A model generated the notes under the pieces. The model ran no database searches and was not told where the DNA came from. It saw nothing but the letters and a program-made list of their open reading frames with translations. The translations under genes and the position numbers were made by a program. DNA of 18,940 bases from contig DATECU010000104.1 of NCBI GenBank assembly GCA_035286745.1, positions 1 through 18,940 of the forward strand. Direction: 5' to 3'. This document shows, piece by piece, positions 1-8,898 of the stretch; the stretch's first letter is position 1, and each line of letters begins with the position of its first letter. Source of the DNA: DATECU01 sp035286745 (GTDB lineage Bacteria; Acidobacteriota; Vicinamibacteria; Fen-336).

Positions 1-213
1 AACGGCGATCCCTACACAACGCTCTCCGGCGGCCTGCCGATCGCCGCCGGCATCGTCGTTCCACCTGCCACAGGGACCGTCGGAGGGGCGGTGCGCTGGG
101 CGACCCGGGGGATCTCGGGTAGTTGCCCGGTGAGCCTTCAAGTCGTCGTCAGTGCCTCGGGCGGCACGGTATCGGGCACCGTGTGCGGCGTCCCGGTCAG
201 CACCAGCGTCTAG
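1..213 (+). CDS. C-terminal end of an unidentified, probably secreted protein (partial)
   Basis: The first reading frame is open from base 1 to a TAG at 211-213 and encodes the last 70 residues of a protein whose start lies outside the window. The visible part is rich in Gly, Ser, Thr and Val, with alternating small and hydrophobic residues (for example the stretch SLQVVVSASGGTVSGTV) and two cysteines about 24 residues apart that could form a disulfide. This looks like a beta-sandwich or Ig-like tail of an exported protein, but I do not recognise the family. Codon third positions are strongly G or C, which supports real coding. It converges on the minus-strand gene ending at 330. Confidence 0.6.
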   Translation, partial: NGDPYTTLSGGLPIAAGIVVPPATGTVGGAVRWATRGISGSCPVSLQVVVSASGGTVSGTVCGVPVSTSV

Positions 214-318
214 ATCCGTCCCTCGACAGCCCACCTGGCACGGCCGAATCCACGCCCTCAAGTGACCCTGCGTCGACCTCGACGCGGTCTTCTGCCTCGC
301 CAAGACGGCGTTCGACCT

Positions 319-351
319 GAGCCGACGGCCTACCGCCGTCCCGCTTGGCTC
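319..351. terminator. Hairpin between convergent genes (possible bidirectional terminator)
   Basis: GACGGC (324-329) and GCCGTC (335-340) form a perfect 6-bp stem around a 5-nt loop, and GAGCC (319-323) can pair with GGCTC (347-351) across a bulge. The hairpin covers the stop codon of the minus-strand gene and lies about 110 nt after the plus-strand stop. There is no T tract, so it is at best a weak or Rho-assisted terminator. Confidence 0.25.
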
Positions 352-1202
352 TCCATCTTGAAGAACATCTTCCACGAGCCGTCAGGCAGCGGAACCACGA
401 AGGGATCGGTGATCTGCTTGCCCTCGGGCGGGGCCAAACGGACACCGGGCTCCTGGGTCCAGGTGAGGCCGTCGTCGGAGAGGAAGCTGCCCACGTAGTT
501 CGGGGCCGCCTGGTTGAAGGCGTAGAGCCGGAGGCGACCATCCGCTAGGCGTAGTGGCGCCGTGGTCCCCCACTTCTCGAGCGGCAACGGCCCCAGGTAG
601 GTGAAGGTCAAGCCGTCGTCGCTGCGGGCCATCACCGTGCCCTGCCCTGAGGCGAAGACGTACATCAGCCACTCCCGGCCGCTCCAGAAGACATCGGGGT
701 CCACCAGGCCTGGGTATGCGAAGACCACACCCTCTTCCTGGAAGCGAATCCCGTCAGTGGAGATTGCGGCGTGGATCTCGTGGATGCCGGCCGCGCCGGG
801 GTCGTCGGCCGACGCGTAGTAGTAGAGCCGGAAGCGCCCATCGCCTAACCGGACGATCGACGGGTCCACGGCCTTGGTTCCGGCGCGCCCGGCGACGGTG
901 CAGCCGAGGACGGTGAAGGACCTCCCCGCGTCCACCGATTCCGCGCAGTTCACGTTCTCGGGCATCTGGCTGGCGTCGACGTAATAGAGGCGGATGCGCC
1001 CATCGGGGAGGGCGATGGCGGCCGGGACCGAAGCGTGATCGAGGAGAACCACACCGTCGTGGCTGAACGTCGAGCCGTCCGGGCTCGAGGCACTGAGCAC
1101 CTGGTGGAAGAAGGGACCTCCCTGCGGCTGCGGAGCCTGCGCCACCGCCAGCGCGGGCATCGTCGTGCCCAAGAACACTGACAGCACTCTGCTCGACGTC
1201 AT
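330..1202 (-). CDS. Secreted five-bladed beta-propeller protein, glycosidase-like (GH43/sialidase-type fold)
   Basis: The protein has 290 residues. An N-terminal signal peptide (about residues 1-22, MTSSRVLSVF... ending AVAQA) predicts export. The mature part shows five repeats, each with a strand pair of the type DPSIVRLGDGRFRLYYYAS and an Asp-box-like turn SxDGxxF/W (SPDGSTF, SVDAGRSF, STDGIRF, SDDGLTF, SDDGLTW). This pattern fits the five-bladed propeller of GH43/GH32-type glycosidases or sialidase-like proteins. A substrate cannot be named, and a non-catalytic propeller is possible. The start at 1202 is chosen because GGGAGG (1209-1214) lies six bases upstream and the signal peptide begins there; the frame is open to 1292 but would overlap the MFS gene. 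It is probably the last gene of the 6230-330 operon. Confidence 0.7.
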   Translation of the reverse strand: MTSSRVLSVFLGTTMPALAVAQAPQPQGGPFFHQVLSASSPDGSTFSHDGVVLLDHASVPAAIALPDGRIRLYYVDASQMPENVNCAESVDAGRSFTVLGCTVAGRAGTKAVDPSIVRLGDGRFRLYYYASADDPGAAGIHEIHAAISTDGIRFQEEGVVFAYPGLVDPDVFWSGREWLMYVFASGQGTVMARSDDGLTFTYLGPLPLEKWGTTAPLRLADGRLRLYAFNQAAPNYVGSFLSDDGLTWTQEPGVRLAPPEGKQITDPFVVPLPDGSWKMFFKMESQAGRR

Positions 1203-1288
1203 GTTCGACCTCCCGGAGGGACGTCCTGGAGGTTGGACCTGGCGCCCTGCCCCGGAGTTTGACGCCGCCGGAGGAGGAGTGACGGGCA

Positions 1289-2545
1289 TCACACCCCAGG
1301 TGGCCGACCCTCAACCGGAAGGGGCACTCTCCGGAACCGGAAGAAGAGGGCCAGGTCATAGACGATCTTCAGGCCACCGCTGAGGAAGAAGGGGGCTCCG
1401 GTGGCCGCGACAGCCATGGTCAAGCCCGAGACGAGCGGTGCGCAGGCTTGGGCCAGCGCCCGGGCGCTGCCGGTCAGGCCGGCGGCCGCGGGCCGCTCTT
1501 CTGGCGCCACCAGCGCCATCGTGTACGCCTGACGCGTGGGCACGTCCATCTGGGACAGCACGTGCCGCAGGAGCAGGACCGTCGCCGCGGCCGAGAAAGA
1601 GGGCATGAGCGGGACGACGAGCAGCAAGACGTTCGAGGGCAAGTGGGTGAAGACCATCGTGTTCAGCAACCCAAAGCGGTCGGCAAGCCGGGTGGCCAGC
1701 AGGAAGGAAAGCGCAGAGAGCAGGTTGGTCCCGAAGAAGAGGGCCCCCAGCGCCTCAGGCCCGACGCCGAAGCGAAGATGGAACCAGTAGGCGAGGAGGC
1801 TCTGCATGATGAAGCCCCCGGCGAAGGCGTCGACCGCCGAGAGACCTGCCAGTTGGAGCACCGCACCGCGTGAGCGATGAAGGCCGAGAACTCCGACACG
1901 CCTCGGCTCCACAACACCCGGCTCCCGCCCAGGCAGTGCCGCCAGGCGGAGGTACAAAGCGGTGAGCCCGCAGCCAGCGCCCGCGTAGAACCAGAGCATC
2001 ACCCGATAGGCGGCCAGCTCGCCGGTTCCCCAAGCCAGCGCCCACCCCAATGCCACCCCGGCGGCCAGTGCGCCCAAGGCCGCGGGCAGGAAACCAAACA
2101 CGTTGTACCAGCCGAAGACCTGAGTCCTGGACCCGGACCGGACCGCGCCCGGAAGCAACGCCTGTTCCATCGCCGTGAAGGGACCCGCCTCTTGGCCGTT
2201 GGGGCTCAGGGTCCCCAGGACGGCGCCGCCGATGAGCAGCCAAGGGGACTCCGCGATCGCCAAGAGCACACCACCGACCGCGATCAGCGGCGCGGTGAGG
2301 ACCATGATCCGAGCCGGCCCGACTCGTGCCGCTGCCGCCGCCAGCAACATCGTGAGGAGCGCGTCCTCGACCATGGTGGCCGTGAAGACGGCGCCGATCT
2401 CGGCCGGAGACAAGCCGCGCTTCGCCAGGTACAACGCCAGAACCACGGACAGCCAGCCGAAGGCAAAGGCCCGCAAGGCCTTCGCCGAGAAGACGAGCCA
2501 CCCGGCGACCGAGAGGGCCAGACGTCCACCGCCTGCCTCACTCAT
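1289..2545 (-). CDS. MFS family transporter
   Basis: This is a 418-residue, very hydrophobic protein with about twelve predicted membrane helices in two halves, typical in length for the major facilitator superfamily. Between helices 8 and 9 a motif-A-like loop, TRLADRFG, is visible, and NVFGFLPAALGALAAGVALGW resembles MFS helix 5. It should sit in the inner membrane and move a small solute by a proton-coupled or uniport mechanism. Substrate and direction cannot be read from sequence, though drug or sugar exporters are the common members. The start ATG at 2545 has a modest GAGGG upstream. It follows the YhhN-like gene by 40 bp, so co-transcription is likely. Confidence 0.8.
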   Translation of the reverse strand: MSEAGGGRLALSVAGWLVFSAKALRAFAFGWLSVVLALYLAKRGLSPAEIGAVFTATMVEDALLTMLLAAAAARVGPARIMVLTAPLIAVGGVLLAIAESPWLLIGGAVLGTLSPNGQEAGPFTAMEQALLPGAVRSGSRTQVFGWYNVFGFLPAALGALAAGVALGWALAWGTGELAAYRVMLWFYAGAGCGLTALYLRLAALPGREPGVVEPRRVGVLGLHRSRGAVLQLAGLSAVDAFAGGFIMQSLLAYWFHLRFGVGPEALGALFFGTNLLSALSFLLATRLADRFGLLNTMVFTHLPSNVLLLVVPLMPSFSAAATVLLLRHVLSQMDVPTRQAYTMALVAPEERPAAAGLTGSARALAQACAPLVSGLTMAVAATGAPFFLSGGLKIVYDLALFFRFRRVPLPVEGRPPGV

Positions 2546-2584
2546 TGCGCCCTCGGCCCCGCCGGCCGACGATCGTTGGGCCGG

Positions 2585-3226
2585 TCAAAGACCAGGCGTC
2601 GCGGCCAGGACCAGCTGCGCTCCGTAATAGAGGGGCAGGCCCCAAGCCCGATTGACGAAGCCGGGAGCGACGAAGCGATCCCGGGCCACCGAGAGGTCCG
2701 ACAGATAGAAAGCCCCCGCACCCAACGCGATCGGCGGGCGGCCCGTGCCCAGCGCGATCGCCACCATGATCGAGATCACCACGACGTAGGCGATCACCGC
2801 CGGCTTCAGGTCGAGGGGCACTCGCGGCAACAGCCAGCGCCCGACGACGGTTCCCGCCACCAGCGTCACCGCCAGCGCCGCGCCGGCCGCCCGCGTGTCC
2901 ACGCCGTAGATCAGGAACGCCGCGACGAAGGCGAGGTGGCCGAGCAGGAAGGCGAGAATGCCGGCCCGAAACCCGCGCCGCCCGCGTGAGATCAGCAGCA
3001 CATCGCCGAGCCAGCAGAGAGCGAAGGCCACCAGCAAGGCTCGGCCGTAGCTCGACGACGACGCCCGTTGAGCGAGGGCTGCCACCACGAAGCCCAGAGA
3101 GGCGAGCGGCTTGATCACGGCCTGGGCGGCCCGCGAGTCGCGCCATTCCGCCACCAGCAAGGCCAGCGCGCCCAGACCCGTGACGGCCGCGGCGGCCATG
3201 TACGGCAAGCTCAGGGTCGCCACCAT
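2585..3226 (-). CDS. YhhN/TMEM86 family membrane protein (lysoplasmalogenase-like)
   Basis: The 213-residue integral membrane protein has about eight helices and family hallmarks: CWLGDVLLISRG early on, LLGHLAFVAAFLIYG in the middle and FYLSDLSVARDRFV near the end, matching the conserved LGD, GH and SD...RF positions of YhhN/TMEM86. Animal members and some characterised bacterial homologues hydrolyse the vinyl-ether bond of lysoplasmalogens; whether this one does is inferred from family only. The start at 3226 is supported by GGAGG (3231-3235) four bases upstream and by the first helix beginning there; an upstream extension in the same frame would run into the kinase gene. It sits 47 bp after the kinase stop and 40 bp before the MFS gene. 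Confidence 0.8.
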   Translation of the reverse strand: MVATLSLPYMAAAAVTGLGALALLVAEWRDSRAAQAVIKPLASLGFVVAALAQRASSSSYGRALLVAFALCWLGDVLLISRGRRGFRAGILAFLLGHLAFVAAFLIYGVDTRAAGAALAVTLVAGTVVGRWLLPRVPLDLKPAVIAYVVVISIMVAIALGTGRPPIALGAGAFYLSDLSVARDRFVAPGFVNRAWGLPLYYGAQLVLAATPGL

Positions 3227-3272
3227 TCGACCTCCATTCCAGAGCCTCCAAGCGGTGGCGAGAGTGCGTGAG

Positions 3273-6230
3273 CTACGACGGCCCCAACACTTCGCGAATG
3301 CGGCGGCCGAGACTATCGGGTGTGAAGGGCTTCTGGAGGAACGCCATCCCTTCCTCCAGGGCTCCGCTGCGCACCACAACGTCGTTGCTGTAACCCGAGA
3401 CGAAGAGCACCTTGATTCCGGGCCGGGACCGGCGGAGCGCCTCCGCGAGCTGGCGACCCGTCATGCGCGGCATGATCATGTCGGTGACCAGCAGGTGCAG
3501 CGGCCCTTGGTGGCGCGCGCTCGTTTCCAGCGCGGCCTCGCCATCGGGAGCCACCAGGACGCGGTAGCCGAGGTGATCGAGGACCTCCCGGCTCAGCTCC
3601 CTCACCGGCGGATCATCCTCGACCAGCAGCACGGTCTCGCTTCCTCCCCGGGCTTTCGGAGTGGAAGCCACCGCTTCGCCGCGGGCGGGCGCGTCCACCT
3701 GAGGCAGGTAGACCTTGAAGGTGGTGCCCCGCCCCAGCTCGCTATACACGGCGACGTGTCCGTCATGTTGCTTGACGATCCCGTAGACGGTGGCCAGGCC
3801 CAGGCCGGTCCCGCGGCCGACCTCCTTGGTGGTGAAGAACGGTTCGAACATGTGAGCCTGCGTTTCCGCGTCCATGCCGGTGCCGGTGTCGGTGACGGCA
3901 AGCAGGGCGTAGCGTCCCGGCCGCACGTCGTGACTCCGGCAATAGCGCTCGTCCAACACCGCAGACGAACCCTCGATGGTCAAGCGCCCGCCATCCGGCA
4001 TGGCGTCCCGGGCGTTGACCGCGAGGTTGAGGATCACCTGTTCCATTTGACCAGGATCGGCCCTGACTCTCGCGCCTCCACCGTCGAATGAGGTCGCGAT
4101 CTCGATGTCCTCCGGAAGCAGCCGTCGCAGCATCCCCTCCAGGCCGGAGACCACGTGAGCCAGACCGAGCACCACCGGCGTCATCGGCTGCCTTCGGCCG
4201 AAGGCCAGGAGCTGCCGCGTCAGGCCGGCCGCGCGCTCACCCGCCTTGCGGATCTCCTCGATCCGCTTCCGCTGCGGGTGCTCGGCGGGAAGCTCTCGAA
4301 GGGCCAGCTCCGAGTAGCCGACGATGACCGCCAGCAAGTTGTTGAAGTCGTGGGCCACACCACCCGCGAGTTGGCCGATGGCCTCCATCTTCTGAGCCTG
4401 CCGAAACTGCGCTTCCAGCCGCTTCTGCTCGGTCACGTCCTGAATGGTCCCGATCATCTCGACGATGCGCCCCTCGCTGTCGGCGACCAGTCGGCCCAGG
4501 CCGTGCACCCATCGTTCCTGGCCGTCCGTGAGCCGGGTGATGCGGTACTCGCGATCGAAGCTCTGCCGCCTGCCCAGCACCTCCTCGGTGAAGTAGGCGG
4601 TCATCTGCTCGCGCTGATCGGGGTGCACGATCGAGAGCCACCCTGCGACATCCTTGACGAACCGGGGGTCCGCGATCCCGAAGATCTCGTCCAGGATCGG
4701 GCTGCTGGCCCAGACTCCGCTGGCCACCCGCAGTCGATACGACCCGAGCCGGGCAACACGCTGAGACTCCAGAAGCTCCCGCGCATTCTCCCGGAGGGTC
4801 TCCTCCGTCTGGCGGCGATCCGTCACGTCGATCTTGATGGCGACGAAGTGGGTGACCTCGCCCCGTTCGTCCCTCACCGGCGTGATGGTCTGGTCCTCGA
4901 CGTAGGTGCTGCCGTCCCGGTGGCGGTTGACCATCTCCCGCTGCCAAACGTCACCGGCAAGGATGGTCCGCCACAGCTCGCCATAGAGCTCGGCCGGGTG
5001 CTCACCCGACTTCAGGATGCGAGGCGTCTTCCCCTGGCAGGCTTCAGCGCTCCAGCCGGTGAGCCGGGCAAAGGCGTCATTTACCCACACGATGTTGCCA
5101 GCACGATCGGTGATCATGACGGCGTTGGCGGCGGCTGCCAGCGCAGAGCCCTGCAGGCGAAGGCGTTCGTCGCGATGGTACAACTCCGCATCGGATGCCT
5201 CCCGCTCCCGTCGCCGGAAACGCTGGGCGCCCAGGCCGGAGAGCGCAATCAGCAGAACCGCGATCAGCCCGGTGAGCCTGGCCTCGCGCGCCAGGGGGGC
5301 CACGATCTCCTCCCGGTCGACCTTGCTGACCAGGAACCAGGGTGAGTCGGGGACGCGCCGCATGGCCGCCAGCACCGACACACCGCGGTAGTCCACACCC
5401 TCGACCTCGCCCTCGCGACCGCTGACGACCAGCGCCGCAGGCAGATCGGCCCGGGTCACGGGCAACCGCAGCTTTAGGGCAGTGTCCGTGCGATGCCGAA
5501 GCTCGTTGAGATACGCGACCTCGGCTCCCTCCCGGCGAATCAGCAGGGTCTCGCCGGTACGGCTTGGCGTGGGCCAGGACTGGATCAGTGGGTAGAGGAA
5601 GCGCCGGGGATCGTGCTCGAAGATCAGAAACGCGATGGGCCTGGCGGCTGGATCCGCCGCCCCCCGCAGCGGAGCCACCAGCTCGAGATGGATCCCCTCC
5701 TCGCTGGTGGGACGGTGCAGATCGAGGAAAGAGAGGTCGGCTGCTTCAAGCGCCTTCCGTGCCAACTCGTCAGTCGCGCCGGCTCCCGGGTCCTGCGCCG
5801 GCACGGTGAGTCGCACGTGCCCCTCTGAGTCCAGCAACGAGATCCGCTCGTAGCTCTGCTCCTTGCGCAGGACGCGGAGCCAAGCCCGGATAGGCGCGCC
5901 AGCGCCAGCGCGGGCACCGCCGCCGAGCCAGACGCGAACAGCGTCCACCAGCAGCGGGTCGACCGCCACCACCCGGGCGTCGGCGAGCCGCTCGGCGCGC
6001 CAGGCTACGATCTGCGAGACCTTTAGCTCGGCGATCGCGCGCAGCTCGGCGCCCTTCTCGATCAGGAAGCCCTGGCGAGCTCGGGCATGCTGGACGTAGG
6101 CCAGCGCGGCCAGTGCAAGCCCAAGGCCCACGAAGAGGGCGGGCCAGCGCGATCTCCAGGCAGAGCCGGGTCGCGGCTTCTGAGAGCCGCCGCGACTCCC
6201 GGTTGTTCCCGCCCCCTCCAGGCCGGCCAT
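3273..6230 (-). CDS. Membrane hybrid sensor histidine kinase (extracytoplasmic sensor-PAS-PAS-HisKA-HATPase-REC)
   Basis: The protein has 985 residues. Order: short cytoplasmic tail, membrane helix at about 29-46, a roughly 270-residue extracytoplasmic sensor region (dCache/PAS-like, not recognised precisely), helix at about 319-335, PAS/PAC at 358-473 (VMITDRAGNIVWVNDAF...), a second PAS at 483-603, HisKA with phospho-acceptor His627 in GGVAHDFNNLLAV, then the ATPase with N box NLAVNARDAMPDGG, G1 DTGTGMD and G2 GRGTGLGLATVYGIVKQHDG. The C-terminal receiver has acidic pair EDD, phospho-acceptor Asp917 in LLVTDMIMP, and Lys in FLQKPF. A downstream phosphotransfer partner is expected but none is nearby. 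The start at 6230 has GGAGG (6237-6241) six bases upstream; an in-frame extension to 6311 lacks this. First gene of the probable four-gene operon. Confidence 0.93.
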   Translation of the reverse strand: MAGLEGAGTTGSRGGSQKPRPGSAWRSRWPALFVGLGLALAALAYVQHARARQGFLIEKGAELRAIAELKVSQIVAWRAERLADARVVAVDPLLVDAVRVWLGGGARAGAGAPIRAWLRVLRKEQSYERISLLDSEGHVRLTVPAQDPGAGATDELARKALEAADLSFLDLHRPTSEEGIHLELVAPLRGAADPAARPIAFLIFEHDPRRFLYPLIQSWPTPSRTGETLLIRREGAEVAYLNELRHRTDTALKLRLPVTRADLPAALVVSGREGEVEGVDYRGVSVLAAMRRVPDSPWFLVSKVDREEIVAPLAREARLTGLIAVLLIALSGLGAQRFRRREREASDAELYHRDERLRLQGSALAAAANAVMITDRAGNIVWVNDAFARLTGWSAEACQGKTPRILKSGEHPAELYGELWRTILAGDVWQREMVNRHRDGSTYVEDQTITPVRDERGEVTHFVAIKIDVTDRRQTEETLRENARELLESQRVARLGSYRLRVASGVWASSPILDEIFGIADPRFVKDVAGWLSIVHPDQREQMTAYFTEEVLGRRQSFDREYRITRLTDGQERWVHGLGRLVADSEGRIVEMIGTIQDVTEQKRLEAQFRQAQKMEAIGQLAGGVAHDFNNLLAVIVGYSELALRELPAEHPQRKRIEEIRKAGERAAGLTRQLLAFGRRQPMTPVVLGLAHVVSGLEGMLRRLLPEDIEIATSFDGGGARVRADPGQMEQVILNLAVNARDAMPDGGRLTIEGSSAVLDERYCRSHDVRPGRYALLAVTDTGTGMDAETQAHMFEPFFTTKEVGRGTGLGLATVYGIVKQHDGHVAVYSELGRGTTFKVYLPQVDAPARGEAVASTPKARGGSETVLLVEDDPPVRELSREVLDHLGYRVLVAPDGEAALETSARHQGPLHLLVTDMIMPRMTGRQLAEALRRSRPGIKVLFVSGYSNDVVVRSGALEEGMAFLQKPFTPDSLGRRIREVLGPS

Positions 6231-6374
6231 GCCCGACCTCCGTGGCCCACTGGCCGATTGACCAAAACCCCGGCGCTGAGAATCACACGGCCCGAGGAGG
6301 GGTCGGGCCACAGGGGAAGAGGTTAGCAGATAGCCGGTTCACATGCGCGATTGAGCCTGCCCTACGCAGGAGGG

Positions 6375-6405
6375 GGTTGGTTCCTGCCCATGGACAGGAC
6401 CAACC
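6375..6405. terminator. Long imperfect hairpin downstream of the DUF5916 gene
   Basis: GGTTGGTTCCTG (6375-6386) pairs with CAGGACCAACC (6395-6405) with one bulged base and an 8-nt loop. It lies about 90 nt beyond the stop of the minus-strand outer-membrane gene and about 145 nt upstream of the kinase start. No T tract follows on either strand, so it may be a Rho-assisted terminator, an mRNA stabiliser or a protein-binding site. The rest of the 6231-6494 gap shows nothing I can identify. Confidence 0.4.
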
Positions 6406-6494
6406 TGCCCGTGGCAATGACCGCTTTCGACCCGGACGAGGGCGCGCCCTGGAGCCCGCCTGAGCGCTTGCCGTTTCGAGGGTCTTCCGCCGGG

Positions 6495-8708
6495 CTAGAA
6501 GCGTTTGGCGTACGAGGCCTTGAAGAAGAGGCCCCGCCGCGTGGTGAGATAGTCGCCCTCTCCGGGGCGCCATCCGCCGCCCTCGAAGCCGCCCCGCTCC
6601 AGGACCGACCCGTAGCCGGCGTAGGCCACGGTTCCCGGAACCGGCTCGAAGGAGGCCAGGAAGTCGGTGAGGACGCGACGCCGCGAGCTGTCGTAGCGAG
6701 CGATGCCCCGCACCGAAAAACGGCGGTCGAACTGGTAGGTGGTTCGCAGGTTGAGCAGATCCACCCGGAACACGCGGTCCCCGCCATCGCGATCGAGCTG
6801 GTAGCGGTCCCAGGAGACGCTCTGGCTGAAGCTCGCTCCCGGCTGGACCGTCATCGTCAGCGAGTGCGACCAGGAGGGCCCCGCGAATGGGTCTTCGCGA
6901 TCGTAGTAGATGTCGCGACCGAAGTTCATCCGCCCGTCCAGGTTGAGCCAGCGCAGGAGTTGGGCGCCACCCATCACCCGGGTGGTCCGGGTGCTGAACT
7001 CCCGCTCCGCCCAAGGCTCCCGTCCCCAACCCGTGTCCACCCGGAAGTAGCCCTGGCGGGTGAAGTTGAACCGAACCCCGATCAGCCCGAACAGCAGGTC
7101 GCCGTCCTGGATGCGGTCTCGCGCCGCGCGGGTGAAGAAGAAGGGCGAGACTCGTTTGATCCAGGCGTGCTTCTTCTCATCCGGGTAGAGGCTCAGCGAG
7201 CCGTAGGTCCAGTTGGTGGTGAGGCCCGTCTGGTTGACGAACGCTGTGTCCATGCGGAAGTCGCGATCGTAGTGCTCGGTCTGGCTGGCGAAGCCGAATC
7301 GTTTGCTCTCGAACCCGTAGTACGCCTGGCCGGCCATCCCGCTGCGGGTGTCGCTCCCGTCGGTACTCCGCGACTCCGACGCCAGAACGGTCGTGCTCCA
7401 CACGTGGGAACCGCGCCGCACCGAGAGGTCGCTCCCGATCACCCGGTTGTGACCCGCCGCCAGCTCGGTGTCGGTGGCGATGGCGCCCAGATAGCTGCTG
7501 CGGCCCAGGCTCCAGGTCGCGCGGCCGATCCAGACGAGCTGGTCCTGCCCCTGGAGCGCCGATCCCGCATCGGGGGCCCGGCCGGGGGCGGTGTCGGACG
7601 CCGCCAGCGTGGCAAACGACAACCGGCCCAGGCTCCCCGAGGTCTTGCCTCCCCACTCGGGGTCGACGATCCGTCGTGTGTGGACGGCAGTTCGCATCAT
7701 GCCGTCGCCTCCCGTGCCCGCCAACTCGAAGGTCCCCATGCCCTCCATGAAGAATGGCCGCTTCTCCGAGTAGAAGACCGGGTAGCGCTGGTTCACTTCC
7801 ACCTGGAAGGCGTCGGACTCCACCTGGCTGAAGTCCGGGTTCACGGTGGCTTCGAGCGTCGCCGTCGAGGTGATCCCGTACTTCACGCTCACGCCCAGGT
7901 CCGGCTTGTCGTCGGCCGCGCCGAACGCATCCGGGCCCACCCGTTCCTGGTTCACGGAGTAGGTGGCGCTGGGCACCACCTCCAGGGCCAGGGGCCGGCG
8001 CAGGTCCCGGAGCATCAGCGGCGCGTGGCTCTGGAAGAACGGCTGGTCCGGCAGAAGCGACGGCCAGGAAGCCGACATCCCCAGCCGGCTGACGCGACGC
8101 CAGAAGAGGATGCCCATCTTCACCTCTGGGCCACTCGTGAAGCGGATGCTCTTCCAGGGCACCCGGATCTCGACGTCGTAGCCTTCGGCCGTGGTCTTCC
8201 CGGCGCTCTCCCAGACCCAGTCCGGAGAGGAGTTTTCGCCAGCGGTGCTGGTGTTGAGGATGTCAGCCTGCACGCCCCGGGGGTTCACGAACAGGTCGTA
8301 GGACTGCTGTCCATTGCCGACTGCGTCCAGGCTCACTCCCACCCAGTCATCGCTGAAGAGCTGATCGCGGCGGCTGAGGGTCGCGCGCACCTTCTCGGGT
8401 TCGGGGTCGAGGCAGTGGAAGGCGAAGTACAGGGCGCTGTCGTCGTAGGTGGCGCGCACCTCGGTCTTCTGCGCCAGCTGCTGTCCGCTCACCGGGTTGT
8501 AAGTCACCCACTCGGGCAGAGCCAGCGGCGGCGCCGCCCAGACCGGATCGTCCAGCCGCCCGTCCACCACCGGCGGCTGCTCCGCCCGCGTCAGGTGGAG
8601 AGCGATGCGGCCGTCGCTGCCGGAGACCAGCGTGGTGGCGGATCCCGGCACGGCCAGGACGAGGGGTGCGGCGGTGGCGACGACCAGACGAAGCCAGGAG
8701 TTCGGCAT
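6495..8708 (-). CDS. CBM9-like / DUF5916 outer-membrane beta-barrel protein
   Basis: The protein has 737 residues. A signal peptide (about 1-24, MPNSWLRLVV...GSA) is followed by a CBM9-like beta-sandwich at about 44-205 beginning PPVVDGRLDDPVW, then the DUF5916 region with its signature VNPDFSQVE (289-297), RYPVFYSEKRPFFMEG (309-324) and HTRRIVDPEWGGK. The remainder has the alternating pattern of an outer-membrane barrel and ends in Phe (YAKRF), as barrel proteins often do. The family is widespread in environmental Gram-negatives; its function is not established, but carbohydrate binding or uptake at the surface is a reasonable guess. The ATG at 8708 with AGGGG seven bases upstream is preferred over an in-frame TTG at 8750. 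It appears to be a single-gene unit. Confidence 0.88.
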   Translation of the reverse strand: MPNSWLRLVVATAAPLVLAVPGSATTLVSGSDGRIALHLTRAEQPPVVDGRLDDPVWAAPPLALPEWVTYNPVSGQQLAQKTEVRATYDDSALYFAFHCLDPEPEKVRATLSRRDQLFSDDWVGVSLDAVGNGQQSYDLFVNPRGVQADILNTSTAGENSSPDWVWESAGKTTAEGYDVEIRVPWKSIRFTSGPEVKMGILFWRRVSRLGMSASWPSLLPDQPFFQSHAPLMLRDLRRPLALEVVPSATYSVNQERVGPDAFGAADDKPDLGVSVKYGITSTATLEATVNPDFSQVESDAFQVEVNQRYPVFYSEKRPFFMEGMGTFELAGTGGDGMMRTAVHTRRIVDPEWGGKTSGSLGRLSFATLAASDTAPGRAPDAGSALQGQDQLVWIGRATWSLGRSSYLGAIATDTELAAGHNRVIGSDLSVRRGSHVWSTTVLASESRSTDGSDTRSGMAGQAYYGFESKRFGFASQTEHYDRDFRMDTAFVNQTGLTTNWTYGSLSLYPDEKKHAWIKRVSPFFFTRAARDRIQDGDLLFGLIGVRFNFTRQGYFRVDTGWGREPWAEREFSTRTTRVMGGAQLLRWLNLDGRMNFGRDIYYDREDPFAGPSWSHSLTMTVQPGASFSQSVSWDRYQLDRDGGDRVFRVDLLNLRTTYQFDRRFSVRGIARYDSSRRRVLTDFLASFEPVPGTVAYAGYGSVLERGGFEGGGWRPGEGDYLTTRRGLFFKASYAKRF

Positions 8709-8898
8709 GCAGGGGCCCCTTTCCCGTCTGAGACGCTCGGCGCCGGGCAAAGGTTGCGTTCAATCCACTGAACGCGCGGGCCAATTGCGTGAGCGGGTGT
8801 TGCCGGCGCGAAAGTCGAAGACGCGGGTGGCGTGAACGCGGTCCGGCACCACTAACGCGTTTTGCGTCGGCCCGGGCAAGCCCCTGGCCGCAGGCCCC

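Noticed and set aside
1203..1292. Extension of the propeller gene to 1292
   Set aside because: It lacks a ribosome site, overlaps the MFS stop and places a signal peptide internally; the ATG at 1202 has GGGAGG in front.
6351..8771. An 806-codon plus-strand frame opposite the DUF5916 gene
   Set aside because: It is a GC-driven antisense shadow: no recognisable domain, His/Arg/Gly-rich, while the minus strand has a full signal peptide and family motifs.
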